In this document: positions 1-11,690 of the stretch, piece after piece
Layout: each line of letters starts with the position of its first letter
Position numbering within the stretch: the first letter of the stretch is position 1
Origin: Andrena cerasifolii
Taxonomy: Eukaryota > Arthropoda > Insecta > Hymenoptera > Andrenidae
DNA: 64,000 bases
Direction of reading: 5' to 3'
Assembly (NCBI RefSeq): GCF_050908995.1
Contig: NC_135133.1
Coordinates: forward strand, 8,226,001 to 8,290,000
Translations under genes and position numbers: made by a program
The notes under the pieces: generated by a model
What the model was told of the DNA's origin: nothing
The model's input: the letters and a program-made list of their open reading frames with translations, nothing else
The model's database searches: none

Positions 1-940
1 TTACGGAGGTGGGTCTTAAGGGGTTAATACAGTGAAATCGAATAATCCCCACTCGCGACGTCGCAGAATCAACTTCAGCTCGTCGCAGCTTCGCTATCTA
101 CCTCCCGCCTTCTGTCTTCCACCAAACGTTTTCCCAGTTCCACTAACCATCATCCGTATCCTGGTCCCCGTTCTGCGTCCGAAGGCAGGATAAAAAACGC
201 GGACCATCGCAACAGACAAAGCGGTCGCAGCCACTGGAGCATGCTGTCCCCTGGAAACGCAACAAAGGGTCCGCGGCGGAGGACTTCAGGATGTCGCGCG
301 ATCCCGTCGCGCGCGACAGCGTGAATAGAGCCGGAACGAGGGAGGCTGGTCCCCGGCGAGGGACGGGGGGAAGGACACGGAGGGGATCGTTTAACTTTTC
401 CAACATTACGATTCAGTAGACAACGAGCGACGGCTTTTCGAGAGAGAAAAAAAAAGAAGAAGCATCGATCCTGGCCTCACCTTACCGGTCGCCTATTCTT
501 CGTTTCGAGCGATCGGGTATGCTAGCCGCGTGCGTCGGGGACTTCCTCCGTGCATCGACGATCTGAGTGGCCGTCGTCTGCGCGCCAAGTACGCGACGAT
601 TCACGTGAACACCGGAAGCTGGCCGAACGTGTGATCGAACTCAACGGAACGATCGGTGATGGTGATCGTGGACGGTGGATGGTCGCGTCCGTGGGACACC
701 TTCGTGGCTGCGCGCGATCGAGATCGTTGGGGCAATGGTAGAGGCCAATGATAGAGATTCGATTGTCTGATATTCTAATCGAAGGAATGCGGTTATTTGG
801 TTAAATCCATTCAGACGAGTTGATCGCGATTTTGTGAATATACAAAGAGTTAGTGGTATTGGAGTGTACCTACAGGTATAAGTTGTTTAGAGATTGCAGA
901 AGAATGGTTTGAATTTATGAAGATGGTCGAGAGGCAAATC
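1..940. other. Non-coding, GC-rich stretch
   Basis: No gene is supported. Short open frames occur on both strands but none resembles a known protein, and the CpG-rich composition makes chance open frames common. The first 400 bases are rich in CG-containing words such as GCGCGCGACAGCG. It could be intergenic DNA or a large intron of a gene lying outside the window; the sequence does not decide. Confidence 0.6.
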
Positions 941-1442
941 CAGGGGTGGGGAACGTTTTCATGTTGGAAGATTGCATGAATTTAGCTGCAATTAAGACTG
1001 ACTCACATTTTTTTGCGAAATTGAGTTAGTAGCAATAATGTATTACAGTAGGCTCTAGTAATCATATAAAATAGGACAAATTAATTTTCTTCAATAGGGG
1101 TTAGTCCGTTTTTGCTCTGAATGCCTCAAATAAGGCCGCATTCAAGAAAAATTAATCAGTATTTAAAAATGTACATTATTTTGTAAAAATCTAACTACTA
1201 CTTGCTAATTTAAAAAAATGAAAACTACTTGTTACTTTAAAGTTAACTAACCATTTAATGATCTTGCTGTGCCTGCTTTTTGTTGGAAAGCATTTTGGTT
1301 ACAGCATTGAGATCCGCAGTTTCAGTTAATTCTCTAAACGTGTATCCGTCATTCGATGAACAAAAATGTATTAATAAAAAATAAAAGGATTTGTTCTGTA
1401 AAATTTGGATTCAGTCTAAAGGCCGCAGGTTCCCCACCCCTG
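941..1442. mobile_element. hAT-like non-autonomous element (MITE)
   Basis: The stretch begins CAGGGGTGGGGAAC and ends with the inverted counterpart GTTCCCCACCCCTG, giving terminal inverted repeats of about 14 bp. CAGGGG-type ends are typical of the hAT superfamily. The flanks (GGCAAATC left, GACAAAAT right) look like a decayed 8-bp target duplication. The interior is AT-rich and has no long reading frame, so the element is non-autonomous. About 100 bases inside it (around 1028-1130) are clearly related to sequence near 50240-50345. Superfamily assignment is an inference from the ends. Confidence 0.7.
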
Positions 1443-4400
1443 GACAAAATCATTCGAAGGTGGTAGTAACGGACCAACTTGTCCGTGTTTCCTAAACTAC
1501 GCGATAAATTCCTCGGTCGAAGGAATTATAGCATGCACGAGGATCTTATATCTCGCGAGATTCGAGGTTCCTCCACCTCGTAGGTTCGCCACGGTAAAAA
1601 CTCATTAAAGTTTCAAATTGACCGCTCCGAGTTCCTTGAAGGCGGACTTCTCTCGGCAGAGTTTAAGTTCGCGGAATACCTGGGCGCAATGAAAATGCCA
1701 TGGTAACGATACAAGTTAAGCTTCCTTTGAGCGTCTCCAACTCGAAATGCAGAGGCTGCGCCGTTACTAACGCGATTATTAATATTCTTGGTTGATCCAA
1801 ACGCAACTTCTAAACGCAGACACTGGAAGATGGGAATGGTGAACGAGTTCTGTAGCATTCTTTTTTTTTACTTCGCAAGATATTGAAAAGAAAAGTTGAC
1901 AAAGGTTCATTTTTTCTTTAAAATGCTGTAATTTCTAAAATCTCCTGAATTTCACAAAATCCATACGTAGTACGATACATGGGTACTAGGGATGCCAACC
2001 CTTCTTCGGAAAAATATAGCACTTTACGGCCAAATGTGATAAAAAGTATAGTACGTTGTGAAAAATCTAGTACTTTTCATAGGAAAGTGGTATAAAATCA
2101 AACTACATTAAAACAACGAGATCGCATTTTTTAAATGTATATTTTTGTGCAATTCTGCATTATTAATTAATTTATTGCCTTTAACAAATATGCCAAATGT
2201 TTGGATTGGAAGGGATTGCACCGAAATTCTAAATTCATATATATATAAGGAGCTCATTTTTTATGAGAAATAGACAGGCTCTGTTTCTTTCTTCCTGCCA
2301 CTTCATATTCGTTATAAAAACAATCATCTCCGTTAAGTTTAAATGCACAAATTAAAGTTCTGTAGTAGCCATTGAATAAAAGATAAGTAAAGATTGTAGA
2401 ATTTTATCGACATATCGGAAATATAGTATTTTCACGTACAATATCTTTTTCTAACACTATACATATAGCACGCTAGACAAAAATAATGGCAACTCTTAAA
2501 AATAAGAAGACAGCTAAGCTTTTGATTTTCACTTACTAAAGAAGTCTGAATCACTTCACCGAAATGAATCCATTTCCCCTTATAAATAAACACAGGCGTT
2601 AAAAAAATTCTTGTTTAAAGTTCAAGAAATGCTTTATGCCTGATAAAAAGGTTAATACATTTCTCGTAAAAAGTTCGCGAAAACACCTCTCGCTTTGGGA
2701 CGCCGAGGTGTGGCCTAACTCCTCAAACCCAGAGATTCCTAAAAAGCGGTCTTCCGTGAGACATCCTCATCAATCCCACGCGTAGAGCAACAAGTTCAGA
2801 CCCACCTACCCGCCTCGAATCCCCAGATGCCTCGAAGAACTAACCGCGAGCATCGTTTCGAAGCCTACGCATGGAAGCGCGGTGATATTTTTATACCATC
2901 ATTCATCCGCGTTCTTTCCCTTCTCTCGCGGGCAGTACTCAGAGGCTCGCAGGAGAGGAGATGACACAGGGGATGGTTGGGAAAAGGTGTACCCGCGACG
3001 GCGATCGAACAATGCCCCCGCGCAGATAGTAATTTACCGGGTCGGGGGAAAAAACAAAAGGGCAACTCTCGAGCGGTTTTCTTCCGCCTATCGTAAGAAA
3101 TATATCGCCGTCTGCGACCCTTCTCCGGCGGGGTGGCTCGCGACTCGCATGGCTTTGTGCAGCGACCGTCCGTAGATCGATAGCCTCTACCCCCGATAAG
3201 GGGAGAACGTTTAACACGGTAATGACGTGGTCGAGGAGGGCAAAGGCCCTCGAGGAAGACTCGACGGCGCCTGGAAAAGGGAAAGGTAGGATTCCACCGA
3301 CTGTTCTCCCTCCGAGGGGAGGAACGACGGAGCAGACTCGCTCCCTCCCCCTCCAGCGGGCCGTGCTAATTTCGAATCTGCTCGTTGTTCCGGCCAACGC
3401 GCCGACAAAGCTTTGATGCCTCGGTACAGTACAAAAAACTGAGGTAAAAAAAAAAAAAGCGCGCAGAGGGAGGTGGTGCGAAGGGAAGGCAATTGTGGCG
3501 CGCGGCAGGAGAAACGGAGAAAATGATATGGGGGTGGCTGTGGGGTGGACGAAACGATAGAATCCACACCCTCCAAAAAAGTGTAAAAGAAGGAGGAGGT
3601 AGAAAAAGGGTACCTGTCGCTGGTCGATTGTTTGATGAATTTTTTTTTTTCGGTTAATTCGCTGCATGCTTTGATTTCCATTTTTGCGCGCCACTCCGCC
3701 ACTCTTTGTCGCGCGAGCACTTTGTTCTGCGGCGCTTCCGCGCAATTTCCCTGCACTTTTTCAAACTAACTTATCCGAAACAGCATATACGCCGCGGATG
3801 GTTTAGATGGCCAGCGGATATGGGGTAGTTTCGTGCACCGACTCGCAGTCGTTTCCACGGGTATCGCCGGTGGAGCATTTGCTATTGACAGGATCGCGGG
3901 GGATTTGAAGCGTGACGGGGCCCTCGCGGTAAGGAGCAGAGGTGCCGTTAACGATTATCTATGAGCCTCCATTTATCGATAACGCCGTGACGTTATCAGC
4001 GGCGCAGGTTAGATAAAATTACCATATAACCTGTTTCGCCTCATTCAAACGCCGTTTTCTCAAGACACTTTCCATTTTTCCTACACGTCGATAGTGCGAA
4101 TTATAGGTACACTCGGGTTATCGACCACGTTATCTTTGCCGAAGGGATCTATCCTTCCAGCGATCGCGCGCTTTGAGAAGTCCAATCTCCGCTGTCGTGC
4201 TTTTTAATCCGTCGCGCGATCAATCGACCAGCCGCCGTTTAATCCGCGAATTTCAATTCAGTCTCGACCCACATATGGTTCCGTGCGGTTGCGCCATAAG
4301 GAAAGTTCGCCGCCGTTCAAGGAAATTGGCAATAAATTTCCGTACGCACGCCGCTTCCTCGCCGACGCGTTACGTACCGTCCGGGTTATTTAATTCCGTT

Positions 4401-7400
4401 GTGCTCGCGTTGCTCGTCAATGGATCGATTCGCTTCGCGAGTACCCGCGTTCCCTGAATCGCGATAAGGTGGAATTCGTCTCGCCCCCTCGCGAATAGTT
4501 GGAAATCGCGCGCGGTTGTCTGAGCCGAAGCTACTGTTTTGGTTAAGTTCTCACTTGTTGGTGAACTGGAACTATCTTACGTTGCTGCGAGATAGTGTAA
4601 AAGAAGAGATGTTTTTGGTAAATGAAAGCCTGTGTTGTTGATAGAATTCTGTTTGCTGTGATGCAGAGGAAAATTGAAGTTCCATCGTTATACAGAAATT
4701 AGTTAATTTTCATTTGGTTTTTCAGTGCATGTCCACAAAAAATTCTTCGTTTTAAATTATGTTAACTCTGTTTAACGCGAGAAGAGTTCGCCTCCTCAAA
4801 GCTTTTCAATCCTCAGCTCCAAGCCAATTATCTGCTATCGACAGTGTGTCGTGCAACGCCTTTGTAATCCGTACTCTCCCATCGTATTATCGTCCGCGAT
4901 TTAGTTTAAAACAGCTATGAAATTACTGTTAACGGCCCTTCCATGACGCAGGGGCCGGGCAGAGCTGGATTGAACTTAGGTCAGCACCGCCAGGGACCAA
5001 GTGGATTCAACTTCCCACGTGCAAATTTATGCAAGTTCGTTATTAATAGCTTCGAAGAACGGGGAGAGTTAACGCTGGAACAACCTTTGAAATTCCAATT
5101 CCATCTACATAGAAGAACACTACTTTCGTCCTGAAAATAACTGTCGGGATACCTACTACAAAGGAAAAATTCTATTCTACCTTATTACCCAGAATATGCT
5201 GCTAAGTTTGTCGAAGGAAACTTTTAATTTTCAGCTGACCCTCTATTCTTTCCTCCCGGGAATCCCTGTTGCAAACACAGTAATAACGATCTTCAAATTC
5301 TGCGCACATCTTCTTTCGACATGGTTGCTCCTTTTACTTCCACAGCTTCTGAGTCTCCATTTGTATCGAACGAAGCTGATCTCGAATTCAAGGCTGACTC
5401 CGCGCTCCGCAAATCCATCAACTTCTGTTTCGACGTCCCGCACATTTCCCATTGTCCAGTGTTTGCGGGAGGATGCCAGTAACCGCGGCGAATCGGATCG
5501 GTCGTTGTCAGTTTCGCCGGCGGACTTCTTCTCGAACTGAATTTGCAGGAAAATCGACGTCCCGCGGCCGCCTCGAGCGGAACGGCGGAATTCGACTGGA
5601 AAACACATAGGTCGCGTGATTTCGCCGGCGGATTCGAGGTTTCCGGACCAGTCGGCCACCACGGAAAGGTCACTCGTTCCCGCTGGTGCCTAAAGACACT
5701 GTAGTGTCTCTCCTCGTGCCTAGGAACGTGATCGAATAACGAAAATCCGGCGACGTGTGTTGAAACACCTGCCGATTCGCAAGCCCTCCCACGAGGAGGC
5801 ACTCGCCTGCTGGAATTTAATCCTTCCTGGCCGAATTCAGCGGGAATTTAATTTCACCGCGCTACCCTCTTCGCGTGTAATGGTAACGTTCTCCTGCAAG
5901 GAGACTTTGCTCGATACAACGCGGCGGTACCTTCGCTTTTAAGCTCACCAGATGTTTCCTCCGAGGTGCAGCAATTTATTGTTTAGAATGAGAAACTGTG
6001 CGGAGTTACGATAAAGTGGTACTGCGCGAATTCAGAACGAAAGCTATGCGGTAGTATTTTAGAAAGTGAGTGAAAGCTGGTTTTCAAAGTGAAAAAGAAA
6101 TGAATTTTATAATTATTACATTCCCCTTTGAACTGATCAACTTTAATTTCTAATTGAGTTTAAAAGTAGCCGAAGTATTTAGGTGGATGTCGCCGCACCT
6201 TGTACAATTAAGTTTCTAAGCTAAGGGGTGCCGTCTCGTTAATAATAAATTAGTGAAAATAAACTGACGCGGTGATTACAACATGCCCAGCAAATAGAGC
6301 TGTCGCTCACGATTCAGAAGCACAGAGGGTTCCCATGCTTGGCGCCCCGAACGCGTCTTATTCCTTTCCACGGCGAACAGTTTCAAAAGAAGCGTCCTAC
6401 CGCTCGACGACAAAAGCAAGGTAAAGCCCTCCTTCCGAAAATAGACCCGTCGATCCGCCGATTGCTCGAGGGGGACGCCCCCGATCGAAGGCTAAATCCC
6501 TTGTGGAAGCGAATTCTCGGGTGGATTCGAGGTTTCTGGAGCACTCGGACACGGTTTTAAAGGTCGACGACCTTTTCCACCCTGCATCATTGTGGCGCGA
6601 GTCACGCGGGCCCGCTCGATATCGCTAAAATGCTATTAGGTCGATCTCGAAACGACTTCCTGGCGGGCGTTCACGACTTCCTCGGCTGTTCGTTTGCATC
6701 TGCTTGGCCCGTGGAAAATTTACGAGACTTCCCAACAACCAACTCGAGGCGCACCTCCTCTTTCATCGCGGGGGGTAGGGAACAACGCGTTCGCGAAATA
6801 AAACGCGCATCAAACTTTAGCGAACTCCCCTTAGCCCTGCTTCTATTTGCACGCTGATTTTTCAGCCTTCAACATACTTTCTCCCCGCTCTGTTTGACAA
6901 ATGGCCCGGAGGTCTCACGGCGCGCAGTACGGAGGAAAATATTTTCGAAATATGCCACTTTTATATCTACTGTGATATTCTCACAAAATTGTTCAACCCC
7001 TTTTTTCCCTCGCGCTTGATATCAAGAAGTCCCCCCCATCGTGGCGTTCGATCTTTACAGCTTCTTACCCAGGCCGAACGCTAACAAAGAAACGCTCTTC
7101 AAGGTATGTCCCTTGTGTCTGAACGCCGACATTATGCCCTGACCCTGCTTTTCCCTACGCCACTGTGTAAAAGGTTGGAGGGTAAAGCAGGCACTTGAGC
7201 CGAACTATTGATAGCACTACCAACGTGGCCTTTCAAAGATTCGTCTCGGCCCCGGCGTTCCCACTTGGACGCTTTCTGTCCTCTCTATACGCTCCCCGGT
7301 CGCGTCCCCGCACAACTCTTAACTATGTAACGGTCGCGTTATTTTCATTACGACCAACTAGAAAATATGACGGCTTTTATTACATTCGCGCGCCGCATGC

Positions 7401-8353
7401 TGGCTCGATATCGCCGGATAAAGACATCGATTCTCAGTGCCGCGGGAGCACTGGCTTCCTCCTGGCTACAGCAAGAAACTTCCAAGTTAGACGCTCAAGA
7501 TTAATAAAGAAGATTTTGAAAAAGGTGGACTGAGAAATTTTAAATTCGAAGGGCGCACATCGGGCAAGGGCCCGGAAAGAAGAGGTATCTTTGGGAATTT
7601 ATTTAAAGCAAACTACTTAATGAATCTTTTTGAAACTTTCAGTAGTTTTTATTGGGTATTTAAGTTACACGAATATCTTTTTTGAAATTTATTTTCAGCA
7701 GATTCGTAAGCTGTACGGGTCCAGTACCTCAGCGCTGCAAAAAATTTCGGCTGAAATGGTTGACAGTTTTCCGGCGAAACGGTTCGTCCGAAAGCAAAAA
7801 CCAAAGAGTTTTAGAAACTATATGCGGTTGGCTGTGGCACGACGGGTTCGATTTTGAAAATTTTTAAAAATCACAAAATGGCGAACCTCTGAGAAAAATT
7901 GTGAAATTCGGTTCTAGTAAATTAACCTCTTTCGGTAAAAAAAAAAGTAGAAGGAAACGATCCACAAAAAAATCTCCTGGCGTGCCATATTTTGTTTCTT
8001 CTTATTTCAGAAGCACCGTTTCGTCAGAAGACTGTCAACCAGATTTTTTGCAGCGCGAAGTTACAGACCCTGTACAGCTTGCAAAGGGGCTTCAAATAAA
8101 TTTGAAAGAAAACCATTCGTATAACTTAAATATGCAATAGAAGGTCCTGAAAGTTTCACAAAGATTCATTAAATAGTTTGCTTTTAATAAATTAAAGAAT
8201 ATTGCAGCACTGTGTTGCCTGAAACTTGAACTTATGAACTTTGAGGAGTGGTTTCACCCCCTAAATACGAAAGTAATTAATGCTGCGAGGGGTAGAGGTG
8301 CTAGAATACGATTGTTTTTCAGAGGGAACGTATACAAGGGCCCGAATTACTTT
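1443..8353. other. Non-coding stretch, no gene recognised
   Basis: Composition alternates between AT-rich patches (1.9-2.7 kb, 4.5-4.8 kb, 6.0-6.3 kb, 7.5-8.2 kb) and GC-rich patches. Around 2.9-3.75 kb and 5.2-5.8 kb there are overlapping open frames of up to 268 codons on the minus strand, but they run through homopolymers (poly-T at 3641-3650, poly-A at 3446-3460) and low-complexity purine or pyrimidine tracts, overlap one another in different frames, and match no family I know. I treat them as chance. Confidence 0.55.
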
Positions 8354-8443
8354 GCAAGCCGCACGCGCGTTGCGTAAATGGAAGCGCAAGTTAAGGCGCG
8401 CTGCAAGTAGAACGTTACGCATGTGGAAGCGCGGCTTAACGGA
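8354..8443. repeat. Two imperfect ~45-bp tandem copies
   Basis: A block containing CGTTGCGTAAATGGAAGCGC starting at 8368 recurs 45 bases downstream as CGTTACGCATGTGGAAGCGC at 8413, each followed by a GTTAAGGCG/CTTAACGG-like tail. An open frame at 8280-8513 (+) passes through it, which makes the encoded peptide internally repetitive (an LRxWKRxL pattern twice), but I do not believe it is a gene. Confidence 0.55.
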
Positions 8444-11375
8444 CGACGCGAGCCTCCGCGAGCTCGTAACAAGTATCGAAGTCATCCTTTTACGTAAAGC
8501 AAACGAAAAGTGAAACCTAATACTCCCATTTTATGGAATCTTCAATCGTAGACTGGATTAATTAAAAACTTTCTACTTTCCCCAACGAAACGTTTCCTTA
8601 CGTGCCACCTTTATTCAATAACAGACCAATCGTTCGCTTCTCATCGCCATAAGAACTCCCGCACCACAAAACAGACTTAAACAAAGCATCCATTGACGTG
8701 GTTGCACCGAGTCGCGTTTTTACTTATCGAACGAAGCTTTCTTTCAAAGGTTATCACTGCCTTTCCAGAGCACCAAGATTGCCGTGCGCTGGAGGCAGCT
8801 CAAAACATTCCCCCTCCCCCTGGATCCCTGGTTACCAAGACGAATTAAATTCTACTCGCACCGAAGTCCCGACACCTTGCGACCGCTAATGGATCGTTTA
8901 CGCCAAACAATCTTCCCTTTCAACGAGCACGCTCTGGAAAACAGTCGACTGCGAAGGAGCGACACCTTTGCCACCGTTTCCAAAGGCGTCGAGCAATCAT
9001 TTCCCATCTGCTCGAAGCCTTCTAACGAACAGCGCTCGGGAGAAGGACAATCGCCCGAGAATCTCGCGCGTGTATTCATCGTTTCCGCGAAAGTACATAA
9101 ATTCGCGGGTAAACGTTGCCGAGCGTAGTTATCCCAATCGCGCGCGTAATGCACGCACCGCGCGGAGCACAGGTCGCAAACCGCGAGCTCGATAACGAGC
9201 GGGCCGCTGTGTGCAGCATCCTCGGCGCGTTTCAGCGTAATTACGAATCGCGATATTGTTTTCGGTCGCGTTATTAGTTGGGATTCCGGTGAAAACCGCG
9301 GCCTGCGCGGGCACGATACATCGATGGGATCTGACGACATGTGCCGGAGCTGGATCGATACGTTGCAACGCGACACTGTGTCTACTGGGCTGCTCGGGAC
9401 TCGGGAACCGCATTATGCAATCTTTGCCAGCGAGATGGGGATCGCTGGCGATTTTATTCGCGAAAGTGCAACGCCACGCTGCGACCCCACGCTTCAGTCT
9501 CTTATTTGTTCCTGGCCCTTCGCAAACGCGCAACTCTGAGCTGCAGTTTGATGTTTCGAAGTGTACTCCGTGGAATTCTATTGGGGAATTTAACGAATTG
9601 GAGGTGAAAGACAGATGCGGGGAATGTGTGTTTAATTCTGTGGGATTCAGAACATGTGCTCACACAGCTCTTTTTTTAACGAAGTTATCATTTGCGGCTA
9701 ACTGTCTCTATTGGCTTGCAAATGCAGCAGTCTAAATTGGAGTCCGTTGCTACAGAGTGTAAAGGCAAATGCAGCTGGGCGATTAAAGATGCACAGCGAG
9801 GCAGGGTTTAACGCCCTAACCTCCAGTATGATCCTACGATTCTCCAAACAAAATTACTATCTGAACCTCGAGGGGTCTCAAGACACCCTACCTTGACGGA
9901 CGAAAACTGATGCGAAATTTGGGAATTTTTTAAAACAAAACCATTCGATATATTTATTTCCAGCTTTGCGGCTCCATTTGTCAATCTTTAGAGAACATGA
10001 CAAAAAAATTGTACGCAAAAATAGTTGTTACATCCGGAGTTACGCGCAAAAAGGTGTATGTCTTGATTCTTAAGTATAACGTTTTTTATATGAGAAAAAA
10101 ATTCATAGAAATAACGTCTTTTTGCGATCTGTCAAAGTAACCCCTTAAACACGAGCGTCACCAGTATCCCCCGCTAAATTACCAATACCAGAAATATCAT
10201 TCCCCGTGCCCTAAAATACACCAGAGATATTTAAACTGCAATCCCAGCCGACCCGCCGCGCGCTCGGCAAAAAGAAACAAAGCCAGCTGGTCGATTAAAG
10301 GCCCCGGCGTTCAAATTCTCATCGGAACGAGCTAATTCGTCGCCGACGGGAATCGACGCCGGGCTCGGCGTTCCCACGAGAAACCCCTGCACGTTTCATG
10401 AACCGAAAGCACGCAATTGGAAACAGCGAGACGCGATCGAAACTGCGGCCCCGAAAAGGGGTGTTAGCCGTGCTGCCGGTGTCTATTAATGTCGCGGCCC
10501 TATTTCCGGATATATCTTGTTGCCGTGCGAAAATTCAGCTCCCCGCCGCGCGGGGGGGACAGATATCGATCGATCCCTGTGCCCCAGAGTCGAAATGCGA
10601 GGGGCCGGAGGGCGGGCGGACGAGAGGGAGAGGGAGAGGGAGGGACGGATCCTCCGCGTCGTTTTCACCCTGGAAACAGAGGGAGGAAACCGAGAACGTT
10701 GCCGGGCAGGCAGAGGGGGCGAAACGAACGGCTGGATGGGATCGTTTATTAAAGTTTTCGAGCACGAGCCCTTCCCGACGGCAACCAGTTGAATACACGG
10801 GAAAAATGTTAATCGCGGGAAGAAAAAGCGAAGGGGTGGAGGCACGGGAAAGGCAGGATAATAGACGGTGGTAGGTAAGGAGAAAAAGTCGGCCGTCCAT
10901 GGCTTTTCATTCCGCCATTTCTCGCGTCCTTTCGCGGCAACTTTCCTCGTTCCGTATGCATCGCGCGAGGAACTCGCCCCCACCCGCCCGCCTTCGCGCG
11001 CGGGCGGATGGACCGAGGGGGTAAGGGATGAACTACAGGGAACCGTGTTTCGCGCTTCGTTGGGAACTGGAGCTCTCGTTCGACGAGCAGCCACCCCTCT
11101 GGCGTGCACTCGCCGTCGTTGTTTACGGAAAACAGGAGACAAGTTGGCCGTGTGAATTCGCGATGCGGATGAACGGGGGTGGAGGGAAGTTTCCGACAGA
11201 TTTTCAAGGAGCTTTCGGCTGGCGATGAAGTGAAATTTGCGGGAAGTGTTGATACTCGGGGATCCTTCTTCTGGCTTGTTTACGCGCAGGCGGCTCGAGG
11301 TAGCATTACGTTGCTTCGAATGGGGAAGCTGATAACTTCTTACGCGATGACGATAGCTGGCTGAGGGGTGTATCG
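8444..11375. other. Non-coding, GC-rich, CpG-rich stretch
   Basis: No gene is supported. At 10.4-11.2 kb, open frames overlap on both strands through purine-rich low-complexity sequence (GAGAGGGAGAGGGAGAGGGA near 10622). A perfect GC stem, CCGCCCGC against GCGGGCGG, lies near 10985-11007. Confidence 0.55.
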
Positions 11376-11690
11376 TTAAGGAATTAGTTTTTTGATCATT
11401 TTAGAGGGCTTGCCGCTTCAATGTTGATTTCTAACGTGATAAGACCCTAAATCGTAGAGTTTCTTTGCTAATTAAAGATAAATTTATGTTCAAACTTTAA
11501 GGAAAAATTTAGAGAAGTTGAAAATAAGTGTAATTTAATTATGTATAAGACGTGGAATAGTAAGGTAATTGGGAACTAGTTTTTGATCATCTAAAATACA
11601 TGGGAATTCATTTTTGATCGAGTAAGGAACTACTTAATTTTGGATCATCTAAAATGCATGGGAACTAATTGCTCATCGTATAAGGACCGT
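11376..11690. repeat. Degenerate short direct repeats (GGGAACTA..TTTTTGATCAT)
   Basis: The phrase GGAACTAG/TTTTTGATCATCTAAAATRCAT recurs four or five times in this interval with drift: around 11376, 11570, 11609, 11630 and 11658. It is AT-rich and contrasts with the GC-rich flanks. Probably an old minisatellite or a fragment of a mobile element. No reading frame. Confidence 0.5.

Noticed and set aside
1985..2490. Possible element between ATGCCAACCC and GGCAACTC
   Set aside because: The end similarity is short and imperfect and no target duplication could be found.
2939..3756. Open frames of 268 and 181 codons on the minus strand
   Set aside because: They overlap in different frames, run through poly-T/poly-A and purine tracts, give low-complexity Phe/Ser/Pro-rich translations and match no family known to me.
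10398..11228. Cluster of long overlapping open frames on both strands
   Set aside because: Stop-poor, CpG- and purine-rich DNA opens several frames at once; translations are Arg/Gly/Pro-rich with no motif.
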